This document shows positions 10,891-21,641 of a stretch of DNA of 64,000 bases, piece after piece; within the stretch, counting starts at the first letter, position 1; each line of letters opens with the position of its first letter. The translations under genes were made by a program, and so were the position numbers. The notes under the pieces were generated by a model. That model had not been told where the DNA came from, did not search any database, and saw only the letters and a program-made list of their open reading frames with translations. Source of the DNA: Mrakia gelida (lineage: Eukaryota; Basidiomycota; Tremellomycetes; Cystofilobasidiales; Mrakiaceae); the NCBI GenBank assembly GCA_024345305.1, contig BRON01000008.1:1364001-1428000 (forward strand), given 5' to 3'.

Positions 10891-12951
10891 ATGCTCACAG
10901 TGGCAGAGATTCAGGAGAGGTCGTCGGTGCTGGCCTCGTTGCTTGGTCTCGCAAGTGCCAGAGGAGGAGGTGAAGAACCGGCGATCGCCTTCCCTCTTCT
11001 CGTCCAGCTCAAGGCTGATTCCATTCCCTGGAACAACATGTCCGCTGTCGTGAGTCTTTTCAGAGATCATGTTCGATACCGAGTCGCCTACATTGACTGA
11101 CTTCTGCTCGTTTCCTTGATCTGGCAGCTCGGAAGTCTAGAGAACGGAATGGTGCCAAAGGACGACGGAGAGCTCGTCCTCGTTCGTCCTTCCCTCCAGC
11201 TCTTCTTCCTCGCCTTCTTCTCCTCGAAGGGGAACATTGACATCTGGCGATGCTCTTTCTACAGAATCACTTGGCCGCTCACTACCTCCCTGACCTTCTG
11301 GCCGCCTTCAAACTCTGCACCGTCAACATCGGCTCTCCCTGGACTCGAGCTCTCGTCCTCGTCCTTCCCTCACCCTACCTCCTCAAACACTTCCGGAAGG
11401 ACACCTCCGAGCTCGAGGAGCTTCTCGTCTTCGTTGCGGAGAGGCTTGTCTCGATAGACGAGCGGGAGCTGAAGACCTTCAGGCGGGTTGGGGTTGATAT
11501 GGACGAAGGAAAGCCAGGATCGTTCTGTCCGATCGCTCACGAGTTTTGCGACGTGAGTCCTCTTTCGCAGCTCCAGTTTTGCAAGCTCGTACAGATCCTG
11601 ACGCTGACTGGCTTATCTCTCTTCTCTTCTTAGGCCGTGGGAGAGATCAAAGGGATCCTGAACGTACGTTCTCGCTCGATTTTACGCCCGATCGTCGCGC
11701 TTCCCCTCCCCACCTTCGCTCTTTCTGATCTCCGTCGCTCTCTCTCCCTTTGTTTAGCGGAACGATAAAGATCTCCTCTACCTCATCACCATCTTCAACC
11801 ATCTCGGTCTCCTCTTCGTTCGCTTCTCGACACCTGGATTCCTCGCACATCCAACTCGCAAGATCATCCCCGAACCGACTCTCACTCTGCTCAAGACTAG
11901 TACTAGGGTCAGTCAGACTTGTTGAGCGTGTCTAGTGCTGTCCTCACATGCTGATGGCCTTTCTTTTTCGCTTTCGCAGGCTTGGAAGCACTGGTAAGCC
12001 GTCGTGACCTCCTCCTCGCGTGTCGATGATCTTTCTTCTCTTCGACCCTCGTGCCTTCGCCGATGCAAATCTCTCACAAACCTTATTGTTGTTCTACTAA
12101 GGTGTGCTCACCACCACGGAGGTCAATTCTCGCCCTTCCCCGCGTTTAAAGCGTCGTGATCTTCTCCTCGGTTCGTCCTGACTCGTCTGCGTCTCTCACT
12201 GATCTTCCTCGCAGACTACATCACCGGAATGGGCTACTTCGACAACGGAGAAGCGAAACCTCACTCCACTGCTATCGCCGAACAATGGGGAGAACACATG
12301 GGCTCGTTGTGAGTCGCTCTCTCTTCCTCCTCCCTTCTTCCTCCGCCTTAATTTCACTCGCCTTCCAAGGAGACGCGCCCGCTCTCATTTCCCCCCCTTC
12401 CCGCCCACGACGCTCTCTCCACTCACCGACGTTCTTCTCGTCTCGTCTGCTTCTCATCAGCCACTCCACCTCCGTTTTCCTCGAATCAATCAGAGATGGG
12501 GGTCGTCTCGTCCCTCCTCCGGCGTGGTACGACAATGGAGTCCACTTCAAGAGCCCCGATGAGCGAGAACTACGAGACACTTGCCAGATCGCTCTGAGGG
12601 ATGGAGACCGAAACTGTGCGAAGTCGTCGTCGCTTCAGACCTGCGCGAAGGTGAGTCCGGACGAGAGAAGGGAGATGGGAGAACGCGACGCGTCGAGCGA
12701 GACTGACTCCCTTCCATCTCCCTTGTCTCGTCTTCGCGCTTGCAGTGCAAGTCAGTCGCTTACTGCTGGAGAGCTACGTCTAAGTTTCTATCTTCCCTTC
12801 TAGGCCTACTCGAACTCGTTGCAGGTCGAGTCAAATTCGCCGCTGATCGCATTCGTGTCGCTTTTTTCCTTCGCGCGCGACTTCAACAGAGCATCAAGCA
12901 GCGGATTGGAAACGACACAAGCTCTCTTGCTACAAGGACCTGGATTCATGA
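10891..12951 (+). CDS. MYND-type zinc finger protein of unknown function
   Basis: The MYND finger is at the extreme C-terminus: QTCAKCKSVAYC, then HQAADWKRHKLSCYKDLDS before the stop. It probably mediates protein-protein contacts. My preferred exons are 10891-11049, 11128-11181, 11265-11552, 11634-11663, 11758-11899, 11980-11993, 12122-12170, 12215-12308, 12494-12650, 12746-12824 and 12890-12951, giving 375 aa with all phases closing. The middle exons (11890-12170) are the least certain, because a GTCAGT donor at 11908 is equally good but breaks frame later. The rest of the protein is helical and Leu-rich, without a domain I recognise. About 20 residues are inserted inside the MYND finger, which is unusual. 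Confidence 0.7.
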
Positions 12952-13143
12952 AGCCTTCTCGACTACTCAATCCGCCCCCCGCACGGCCTTGTTTGCTTTT
13001 CTCTTTCTGAGCGACGGCGGAAGGAGGGGAGTTGAACGAATCGCCCTCGCTTTTTCAGTTGACCTCAACCCACCACCATCCTTTTCCTCTCATCCACTCT
13101 CCTTCAGGTCACATCTCAAGAAACCTCAACAACTCTTTTCTCT

Positions 13144-15487
13144 ATGACGAATTTTCTCGTACCCAAAGCCGAACCTCAAGACCGAAAATCGATCCCTTCA
13201 GCTCGAGCTCAACCTCGTCCTCTTCCTCCTGCCTCTTCCCTCCTCCTCCCTTCCACGGACGTCAAACCTTTTCCCCTCACTCTCGACTCCTCCCAGGCCA
13301 CTCCGAGCTCTCCTTTCTTTCTCGTCTACTTCGATCCCACCTCGGAGAAGGCTCGAAAATTCTGCAGAGAGCTCACCGTTCGTCCCTTCACCTCGTCGCT
13401 CCCTCGCATCTCGTCCGCTTAATTGCTTTACTGACCTTTTTTTTGGTCTCTTTTTCACAGAGTTGGATACCCAGTACAACCCGAATCGTCGCTGAAACTC
13501 TCTCGGAAGCTTCGCACGTCGTCGTCGAGTCTCAGTCGCCTCTCGGAGACGATCTCGTTCGAGCTCGAGCTCAACCTCCCTGCTCCTCCTCCTCCCCGAC
13601 CGCTCGACCTCCGTTCCTCCTCACGCTTCGATGGATTGAGGAGAGCATTCGCTTGAAGGGCTGGCAGCCGGAGAACAACTACCTCTACGCTTCTACCGTT
13701 GATGTCGTGGAGGAGCAACCTCAGCAGCCAAGGAGGATCGAGAGCGAAGGAAAGGACGACGTCAAGCCTCAAGTCGTCGCAAAGGTCAAGGAAGAGATCG
13801 CCCATGGACGTGGTTCTCAACTTCAGGAGCTCGAGGATGTAGTCCCGAAGGACGTGTCTGAGGCGGGGGAGGAGAGTGAGATGGAGGAAGCCGATGTCTC
13901 GTTCGAGTGAGTTTCGCGTCTTTCCTCCTTCGTTCGTCTCTTCTCGTGAGCTAAACGACTCGTATTTTGTTGACTCAGGGAAGGTCTAGAGGACGCTCGA
14001 TCGATGAACGGAGAGTCACACGAGGAGCTTCTCGATGTTGTGAACGGTCGAGATGGGAACCGGAAGGGGACGTGAGTCTTCGATCTTCGCGTCGGATCCT
14101 TTTCCCCTCCACCTCGCTGACCGCTCTCCTGTTCTTTTCTCGCGTCTCTAGGAGACCGCCTAGATGGACGGCTCAGGAGGAGATAGACCTGGCTTCCTGC
14201 CTACGAGAGAGTTCTTCGGTCAGCGAAGCTGCTCGAAAGCTAGCCGTGATGGTGAGTCGGACGCGTTCTGTCGACCCTTCTTTTCGTGAAAGCTCTGTCT
14301 AACCGTCCCCGTTCTTCCTTTACGTGCTGAAGCATCCTCGTCGATCCTATGGAGCTACGTCATCTCACTACACGCGACACAAGGCCAAGTTCGTGACCGA
14401 CTCGGTTCAGCTCCCGTCTTAGAAAAGGGCGAAACCCAAGCCCTGGACGAAGGAAGAAGACCGAGATCTCGTTCGCCTTCTTGCCTCGGCCGTGGGGAAG
14501 AAGGGCTCTCGGGCCCCGGCTGTTCGCCTTTTCGTAGAACACAAGAGCTTCGGGCAAGCAGCCGAACAGATGTCGAGAAAGGTTCGTTCGCCTTCTCTCC
14601 TTCTCTCCCCCGCTTTCTTTCTACACCTCGACCGAGCGATGCTGACTGACTTACATGTTTTCGCACTTCTCGTAGCATCCTCGTCGATCAGTACACTCAG
14701 TCAAGCTGCACCTCCAGCAGCACAAGATCGAGTTTGGCTCCGACTTCGCGACGGTGCCTTCCTTCGCGCGATGGACGACCGACGAGGACGCCGATCTCAT
14801 TAGACTCCTGACTGGAGCTATCGGAACCTTCCAGGGCGTCTATGAGGCGTTTCACCTAGAGGTGAGCGACAAGTTGATCTTGCGAGGTTTGGCTTGCTTC
14901 CGTCGACTGACCTAACTTGCTTTGCGCTCTCATTCCAACATCCCTCGAGAAAAGTGGCCAGTGTCAGAACTCACCACCACTGTTACCGGAAACGTTTCGA
15001 CAATGCAGTCTAAGCTTCGAGGATGGCCTCCTCGTCATCGTCGTCCCAACTCTCCGTCGACGGTCCCCCCTCCTTCTCGTCCTTTGGTCCTCCTTCACCC
15101 TCCGACATCACCAGCATCTCCTCCGCCGCCTCGTCATCGAAGCGAGCCCTCCAGTACCAGGTGAAGCCGATCCCTCCCTACTTCAAGCGACCGAGGCTCT
15201 CCCTCAGCGACGAGTCGAACCGACCCTCGTCAGTCGCGTCCGGATCAACCAACCCTCAACCCCGGCCCTCCTCCCCCTCTTCTTCCTCCTCTCCTACAAT
15301 CAGCATCACATCCAGATCTCCAACCAAGATTCAGACCACCCTCATCTCAGCGCACGGTCGACACCCTCCTATCGTTTCGACGACGACGAGTAAAGGGAGA
15401 GACGACGACGCCAGCGGAAGGAGGAAGTCGTGCGCGGAGGGGAGAGGTGGAAGGGTCGCTGAGTCGGTAGTAGGGATGACGGTCTAG
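13144..15487 (+). pseudogene. BRCT/Myb family member A (RAP1-like), probably broken
   Basis: An N-terminal BRCT-like domain spans exons 13144-13377 and 13461-13906, with YFDPTSEKARKFC, ETLSEASHVVVES and LLTLRWIEESIRLKGWQP. Three Myb-like repeats follow, starting RWTAQEEIDL, PWTKEEDRDLVRLL and RWTTDEDADLIRLL. Each is cut by an intron just before HPRRS, HPRRS and HPSRK. Breaks: an in-frame TAG at 14420-14422 between repeats 1 and 2; AA instead of AG at the expected acceptor (14937-14938) before HPSRK; and a TAA at 15011. A later open frame (15023-15487) keeps RPSSVASGST, shared with gene C, but lacks the cysteine finger. A 30-nt intron (14393-14422) could remove the TAG but would be unusually short. 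A decaying paralogue is most likely. Confidence 0.7.
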
Positions 15488-16080
15488 GCGGGGGAGGGCA
15501 GGGAGGGTGATGGAGGGTGGCCAAGGGGCGGAGAGGGACGCGTCGGACTTGGTTTCGAGCTTTCGCACTTTTGTTTCGTCTACGTCCCACTCCCGTTTTC
15601 GTTCTCTTTCGGTACCACTACATCTTCGATTCGCGCTCCCTTTGCTTCCAACTTCATACACCTCCAACCCTTCAAAGCCGTAACGAACCCCCTCCTCGTT
15701 TCGTTTCGTTTCAGTTCTTCTTTGATCACCTGTCGACGCGTCTTCGTGCTCTTTCTTCTTCCGATTCGCATTGACAGACGCGTTCCGTTCAGAACCCCGT
15801 GACCAGAGTGCTGTAGGCCCTACTCTCAGTACATCAGCTCCTGAGATTACTTCGTCGTCCTCGACTTCTGCCAAATCCCACTGCTCCTCCCTCTCGTTCC
15901 CACTCTTCCCTCTCTCCTCTCTCCTTGCCAATAGAAGCAACAATACAACTCACATCCATCAATCCCCTACACCCATCCCCCAAACCCTAGCCCTCCCTCT
16001 CTCGTACAACAAACCCAGAAAACCCAAAACACGACGACGCGTCCCTCTCCCCTCCTCTGCTCCCCTTCGCATCCGGCCGG
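15488..16080. other. Convergent intergenic region
   Basis: About 590 bp between gene A and the DAD1 stop. Short repeats of TTTCGTTTCG type and three GACGCGTC or ACGCGT words (15539, 15736, 16036) are present. No gene seen. Confidence 0.45.
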
Positions 16081-16800
16081 CTAAGCAGACGTGTTGGCCC
16101 CTCCAGCAGCCGAAGAAGACTGAGTCGTGTCCGCTACTGAGGATTCCGACTCGAGTTTGGCCTTTAACGCGAAAGCAAACGAACCAAAAACAGAAGAACA
16201 GAAGAGGAGGGAGGATGGAAGGTGTGAGCTTGAGCTCGCGCGTTGATGGAGAAGGAGGGAGGGTAGGGTGGGGAAAGAGAGAGAGAGAGAGAGACGTACC
16301 TCTCGCATGAGCTCTCCGAAGCGACCTGAGCGGGCGCAAGAAGAAGATAACAGAGTCAGCTGGGTTGATGAGGGAGGGAGGAGAGAGGAGCAAGGGAGGC
16401 AGAAAAGGAAGGAGGTGTTGATGAATGGTTCGTTCCACTGACCCCAAAGCTTCGCAATCGTCTCAAACCCACTCCCTACACCCGTAGCCTCCTCTACACG
16501 TCGATTCAGAGCGTTCGCGTCGCTGAGGACTTCCTCGAAGTCCTGTAGTAAACCAAAGCGAACGAGGGGAAGGAGGGTCAGCTCGCGAAGGGAGTGGGAG
16601 GGAAGGAGAGCTCGAGCTCGAGCTTCCTTCTTGTGTCTTGTCGTGGAGAGAAGGTGGATAGGATGATTTGAACGTACATTCGCGATCTCGTTGATCAGTC
16701 TATCCTGTTCTCTCTCGAACTCTGTTCGTCCGTCGAAGGCTTCTGAGGGGGAGGTGGTGGATTCGAAGATGGAAGGAGCGAGCGACTTGCGGTGATCCAT
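16081..16800 (-). CDS. DAD1: DASH/Dam1 complex subunit Dad1
   Basis: Small kinetochore protein of the fungal DASH ring that couples chromosomes to microtubules. The four exons 16800-16678, 16542-16443, 16325-16300 and 16161-16081 sum to 330 nt (109 aa). Conserved core: FEREQDRLINEIAN, then DFEEVLSDANALNRRVEE and VGSGFETIAKLWGQ, followed by a short GRFGELMRE segment from a 26-nt exon. That order and spacing match Dad1. The C-terminal ~26 residues are Ser/Ala-rich. It is divergent from LSM2, with 221 bp between starts. An AG-repeat run of about 16 nt lies in the third intron (16277-16293). Confidence 0.88.
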   Translation of the reverse strand: MDHRKSLAPSIFESTTSPSEAFDGRTEFEREQDRLINEIANVRSNHPIHLLSTTRHKKEARARALLPSHSLRELTLLPLVRFGLLQDFEEVLSDANALNRRVEEATGVGSGFETIAKLWGQWNEPFINTSFLFCLPCSSLLPPSSTQLTLLSSSCARSGRFGELMREVRLSLSLSFPTLPSLLLHQRASSSSHLPSSLLFCSSVFGSFAFALKAKLESESSVADTTQSSSAAGGANTSA

Positions 16801-17021
16801 CGTTTGGGACGCGTTTGTGGGGGGAGGAAAGCGAGGGTTGGGTTCGTGTGGGTTGGATTGAGTTGGTGGGAGGTTAAGAGAGGGTGTGGGGTGGCGTTGG
16901 AGTGGTACGGGATAGAGGTCGAGGCTGGTCGTTAGCGGAAAGGGAAGGGAGGCAGGCAGGCGAGCTTGCTCGAAAGTCGAGGAGGGTGGTGGGAGTTCGC
17001 TAACGACGACTTTCCAAGGAG
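16801..17021. promoter_or_regulatory. Divergent promoter of DAD1 and LSM2
   Basis: 221 bp between divergent starts of a kinetochore gene and an RNA-processing gene. No clear TATA box or operator is recognised. Confidence 0.45.
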
Positions 17022-17796
17022 ATGGTGAGTCCCGAGATCTACCCTTCTTCAGATTCGAGATGCATAGAAGCTCAAGCTGACCCTCCCTGCGTTCTTGTGG
17101 TTGTTGCAGCTTCTCTTCTCGTACGTCGAGCTCTCTCTCGCCTCCCTTCCCTCCTTCCTCCTTCCGTCGCTGACCTCTCCCTCCCATCCTTCGATCCTCA
17201 TCACTCCAGCGTTTTCAAGACTCTGACCGATCAGGGTACGTCCTCTCATCAATCAGCTTTGATCGAACAGTGCATGCTGACCTTGTCGTCGTCTTGCTCT
17301 TGGATCTCCAACAGAGGTGACTGTTGAGCTCAAGAACGACCTCTGCATCACTGGAACGCTCAAGTCGGTAGATCAGTTCCTCAACATCAGGCTCGACAAC
17401 ATCAAGGTCCTGGATACCGAGAGGCACCCGCATATGGTCAGTTGAATACACCCTCGAGCCCTCGAGCCCTCGCGATGGAGGGAAAGAGGGAGAGCTCAAC
17501 GGAAAGCTGACCTCTCCTTTCCCTTCCCTTCCCATCGCTGCTTCTCCATCTCATCCATGCTTGATCGCTACAGGCCACTGTCAAGAACTGCTTTATCCGA
17601 GGATCCGTGGTTCGATACGTGCAGCTTCCTTCTCAGGCGATGGATACTCAGCTGTTGGAGGATGCGACAAGGAGAGGTTCGTTTCGTCTCGCCGTCCCTT
17701 CGCTTCTTTCTCTTCGCGTGTCGAGCTGTAGCTGACGTTTCGCTCGCTGGGTTTTGAACGATGGTGCCGACAGAGGCTCAGGCTGCCAAGAAGTAA
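17022..17796 (+). CDS. LSM2: U6 snRNA-associated Sm-like protein LSm2
   Basis: Sm-fold ring subunit of the LSm2-8 (U6 snRNA) and LSm1-7 (mRNA decay) complexes. Six exons: 17022-17024, 17110-17120, 17210-17235, 17315-17436, 17574-17676 and 17774-17796, summing to 288 nt (95 aa, the normal length). The first coding exon is just the ATG and the second is 11 nt. Joined, they give MLLFSVFKTLTDQ, which matches the family start. Sm1 and Sm2 motifs are evident in EVTVELKNDLCITGTL, SVDQFLNIRLDNI, KNCFIRGSVVRYVQLP and DTQLLEDATRR. The intron immediately after the initiator ATG is the odd feature; a gene finder could easily miss the start. Confidence 0.95.
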
Positions 17797-18267
17797 AGGG
17801 AGGGATGGACGCGAAGGGAATCAAGAACGAGAGGGAGAGAGATGTTTGGACGAGGAGGGAGGGAGGGAACGACTCGACGAACGAACGCACGACTCTTCAA
17901 AGCTTCTCTCTTGCATGGCGAGGGAGATGGCATTAAAAAGAGGGGAATCCAATGAACCTTCCGCTCTATCTCCCGTCTCTGGTCTCGTTGAGCATCGAAC
18001 TCGAGGAGAAGGAGCGAAGTCGTCGAGAAGTGATGAGCTCGATCCAGCTTGTCTTCCTCTCGCCTCGCCTACTTTCGAGTTGTTTCCTTTCGCAAGTCAG
18101 ACAGGTGTTGTCACGGACCTGCTAGCTCATCGACAACTTCTTTCGGTGAAATCTTCCCTCGACCAATTTGCCGATCCAGAAACCCAAAGCAAGAACGAAA
18201 GGTCGCGTCTCTCCGAACCCAAACGTTCACCTTCTTCGTTCCCTTCCCTCTTCTCCTTCTCGCGTGG
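17797..18267. other. Intergenic, SLD2 5' flank
   Basis: About 470 bp with no recognisable gene. The last ~250 bp before the SLD2 start are CT-rich and are probably its leader. Confidence 0.45.
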
Positions 18268-20844
18268 ATGGCGGACCTCGTAGCTCTGAAAGCGGATCTT
18301 AAATCTTGGGAGAAGGACTTCAAGCTCAAGAACGGTAGAGAAGCCAGGAAGGAGGATATCAAACAGGTCCCAGAGATAGGTCAGTTCAAAGGAACAACGA
18401 AGCTCACCTTCCTTCCCTTCCCTCCCTCCTTTCCTTCGACCTTGCTCCCTCGGCTTTGCTCGAGGCTGACACGCTCCCCTTTTGCGCTTGGGTTTCTCGA
18501 TGCAGCCGAGAAGTACAAGATCTACAACAAGTCTCGGAAACCACCTCCCTCAACAGCAGGAGCTCCAAAGTCAACGGCTCCTTCCTCCTCCAAGCACCCT
18601 CAACCAACCCTCCCTCTTCCTCCCTCCAAACCCTCAACCTCAACCTCAAAACCTAAGACCAAACCAGAAGAGCCTCGCCGCTCCCCCTCTCCACCCCCAT
18701 CAGCTCGTTCAACTCGTTCAGCACCCTACTCAACCCCCTCGAAACCCTCTCCTTCCTCGCACAACGTCCTCTCAACCACCCCTTCCTCCAAACGACCCTC
18801 GGCCTCCAAAGCTCCCAACTTCAACCCCTTCCTCTCAGCACCAGCACCAGCACCAGGAACACCATCCTCCTCTTCCAAAGCATCCCATCATTCGCCTTCC
18901 AAACCCTCCACGCCCTCAGGAGCCTCGTCCTCTTCGTTCCATTTCGTCAACGGCACCTCGCCTTCGAAACTCCTCTCGCTCATCTCCTCCCACTCGTCCA
19001 AAGGAGCTCCCAATGACGCCGTCTCCCTTCGAGGACAGGGCTGGACGCCTAGGACCAAAGCGAGGAAGAGACTCAGAGGGGAGGACGTCGGTGGGGAGAC
19101 GCCCGAGAAGATGAAGAAGCCTAGGAAGAGCTGGGGAGGGAGTGTCGCTGCTGCTTCGACTTCGACGTCGACGGCTTTGGGAGGCGAGGAGGAGGACACG
19201 ATCGAGGAAGAGGAGGACGAGGAGATGCTCGGACCTAGTCCTGTGAAGGAAGAGGAGAAGGGTGTGAGGGAGTGGTTTGGGAGGAAACGAACTGCAGATG
19301 AGGAGGACGAGTCGAGCGGGGACGACGAGGAGGGAGGAGGACTTCCTCAGTTGCCTAGGAGGAAGAGCAGTCTCGCTTCGAACGGTGGGCTCGACAAGGG
19401 GAAGGGGAAGGAGGTCCCTCCGAAGAAGAACGTAGCGTTCTTCGGATCAGGGAAGATGGTCGACCTCCCTTCCTCTCATCGGAACTCCGCCGACGCGTCG
19501 AGCCAACAACGACCCAACCTCGGTCGGAACGGTTCCTCCTCCAACTCCACTTCCAACCACCATCACTCCCACGCCCACCCAGCCAGTAACCCTTTCCTGT
19601 TCAACTCCACCACTCCCTCTTGGACCAACAACCCCACCTCCAAAGACTCGACCGGCGGCGGCGACCCGTCGAAGAAGAACCCAGACGACGCGAACGACAA
19701 CGACTCGCCCGAGAGCTCTCCTCCTCCCGAAACCAAGAAGCAGAAGGCCGCCAACGCCAAGAAGGAGAAGGTTCGGAAAGCTGGACCTGTGGGACCTAGG
19801 ATGGACGCTGCGAAGCGAGCGAAGGCGGAGACGGCTCTCAAGACGCTCCAGGGTATCATCGGGGACGATTCGGACGAGGACGAGGACGACGAGGAGGGTG
19901 GAGGTGGTGGAGGTGGAGGTGGAGGAGTAGGGATGGGTCTGGGAGTGGAAGCTGGGGTGAGGATCGTGCGAGGGAGTCATCTTGTGGGTAGGAGGGGAGC
20001 GGAGGAGGAGAGGGAGAGGGAGGAGAGGAGGAGGAGGAAGAGGGAGGAGAGAGAGGCGGCTGCTGCTTCGACGCAGAAGACGAGCTCGAACGGTGGGAAG
20101 AAGAGCAGGCGAGTGGTTGGGAGTGATGACGAAGAGGAGGATGAGGAGATGGTCGAGGAAGCAGAGGAGGAGAACGAACTCGAGTCGGACGACGCGTGGA
20201 ACTCCCAAGACGATCTCGACCTCGAGAACGAAGCCTACCTAGGAGGAGGAGGAGGAGGATCACCATCGAAACAGAGGAAGAAGACCAAGAAGACTCTCTA
20301 CGGACTTCCAGACGAGAACGCGTCGGATTCGGATCCACCTCTTTCCTCGAACGACGACGACGACGAGGACGAGCCCGCTCCCGAACATGACGACAACCGT
20401 CCTTCCACACTCAAACCTCACCACCACCACCCTCACGCCTCCTCCACCTCAACATCTGACCTCCCACCCCACCTTCTCTCCCTCCTCTCCCTCCGTTCCC
20501 CCGAATCCCAAGCCCTCAAACTCCATCAACGACGCGCCCAAACTTTCCAATCCATCTTCGCTGCTCCTCCTCCGACCCTCTCCTCAGCTCGACCACCACC
20601 ACCTCCACCTCCTCCAGCAAGGAAGAAGAAGGGGAAGGAGAAGGAACCCCAGAAGGAAGTGGTGGTTCCTCTGCCGGTGATCAAGCGACGTAACCTCGAT
20701 ACGAAGGGGAGGGTGTTTGGCGAGGTTTGGGGAGTGGGAGAGGAGGTGGTGGTGGATGGGGATGAGGATGATGATTGGGCTAGTGAGGTTGAAGGGTGGA
20801 AGGAGGGGGGTGGAGGGTTGGAGAGGGAGGAGGAGGATTGGTAG
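18268..20844 (+). CDS. SLD2: DNA replication regulator Sld2/Drc1
   Basis: Replication-initiation factor which, in yeast, binds Dpb11 when phosphorylated by CDK. Two exons (18268-18379 and 18506-20844) give 816 aa. The family signature is at the N-terminus: LKADLKSWEKDFKLKNGR, EDIKQVPEI, then AEKYKIYNKSRK, completed exactly by the splice. The remaining 770 residues are low complexity: Ser/Pro-rich with many S/T-P sites (expected for CDK control), then acidic runs and basic KKxK clusters, with a short GLPDENASDSDP segment near the C-terminus. It is longer than yeast Sld2. The intron has a CTGAC branch-like site well upstream of the TGCAG acceptor. Confidence 0.85.
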   Translation: MADLVALKADLKSWEKDFKLKNGREARKEDIKQVPEIGQFKGTTKLTFLPFPPSFPSTLLPRLCSRLTRSPFALGFLDAAEKYKIYNKSRKPPPSTAGAPKSTAPSSSKHPQPTLPLPPSKPSTSTSKPKTKPEEPRRSPSPPPSARSTRSAPYSTPSKPSPSSHNVLSTTPSSKRPSASKAPNFNPFLSAPAPAPGTPSSSSKASHHSPSKPSTPSGASSSSFHFVNGTSPSKLLSLISSHSSKGAPNDAVSLRGQGWTPRTKARKRLRGEDVGGETPEKMKKPRKSWGGSVAAASTSTSTALGGEEEDTIEEEEDEEMLGPSPVKEEEKGVREWFGRKRTADEEDESSGDDEEGGGLPQLPRRKSSLASNGGLDKGKGKEVPPKKNVAFFGSGKMVDLPSSHRNSADASSQQRPNLGRNGSSSNSTSNHHHSHAHPASNPFLFNSTTPSWTNNPTSKDSTGGGDPSKKNPDDANDNDSPESSPPPETKKQKAANAKKEKVRKAGPVGPRMDAAKRAKAETALKTLQGIIGDDSDEDEDDEEGGGGGGGGGGVGMGLGVEAGVRIVRGSHLVGRRGAEEEREREERRRRKREEREAAAASTQKTSSNGGKKSRRVVGSDDEEEDEEMVEEAEEENELESDDAWNSQDDLDLENEAYLGGGGGGSPSKQRKKTKKTLYGLPDENASDSDPPLSSNDDDDEDEPAPEHDDNRPSTLKPHHHHPHASSTSTSDLPPHLLSLLSLRSPESQALKLHQRRAQTFQSIFAAPPPTLSSARPPPPPPPPARKKKGKEKEPQKEVVVPLPVIKRRNLDTKGRVFGEVWGVGEEVVVDGDEDDDWASEVEGWKEGGGGLEREEEDW

Positions 20845-21641
20845 GATCGGAGAGGAGAGGAGAGGGAGGGAGAGATCTTGAGGCGCGTCGAGTTGAGTTG
20901 AGTTGGGGCTTCGTTTCGTTCGACTGCTCGCTCGCTCGTTGGTGGTTGATCTAGAGTTCGGTATCTTGGTCTATGTCTCTTTTGATCTTGGGTGTGGTAG
21001 CGAGGGAAAGGATGAAGCGAGAGGCGGGAGGTAAGTTTGAGGACGAAGAATGTTAAGTCGAACAGAAATTGAAGGACGCGTCGTGCGCCGTCCCTCCCTC
21101 GTACCCTTTCTTCTTCTCTTCCTGACTCCCCACCCACCCTTCTCTATCAGTTTTCACGCAGTTCGCCACCCTCTCCTAGACAATCCTCGACCTCTGCATC
21201 CTCTCTCGGTCGTCTCAGCTGCTGCAGCCTTCGTTCAATCTCGACCTCGACGATTCCTGGAACCGATCTCAACCGCCTCCCCTTCCTCGGATGGTCACCT
21301 CCTGTGAGTTCAAGACACCTTTCTTCATCTCGCTGCATCTTCAAGCCTCGAGTGGAACGATCGCGTCCACGGCACGTCGAACGAAGAAGAAAACGCCTTC
21401 GGCAGCCTTCGAGACATCTCCCTCGATCGCGTTTCGTTCCATCTTTTCTCCCTCCTTCGGTCGGCGGAGTCTTGGTATACACGTTACTCGCTTCTTTCGC
21501 TTCCTCGCTTCAGCGCCACAAGACAGGTGTCTTTCATTGTTTTTTTCTCAAGCAGCTCTTCTCGTTCTCATTCGTTCCTCCTGACCCCCAACCTCCACCC
21601 CCCTCCCTCTCCCTCTCTCTCCTCCATCGCTCCCATCAAAG
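20845..21641. other. Intergenic with exon-like stretches, unresolved
   Basis: About 800 bp. Two rightward stretches look coding-like but could not be joined into a supported gene: about 21250-21300 (reads DLNRLPFLGWSPP before a GTGAGT) and about 21430-21530 (a possible membrane helix reading GGVLVYTLLASFASSLQ). They may be leader exons of the next gene or chance frames. A GACGCGTC palindrome lies at 21077. Confidence 0.3.

Noticed and set aside
16277..16293. GA-repeat run as a possible regulatory element
   Set aside because: It is simply the mirrored CT-rich tract of a DAD1 intron, as seen in many introns here (also the CT run near 60180).
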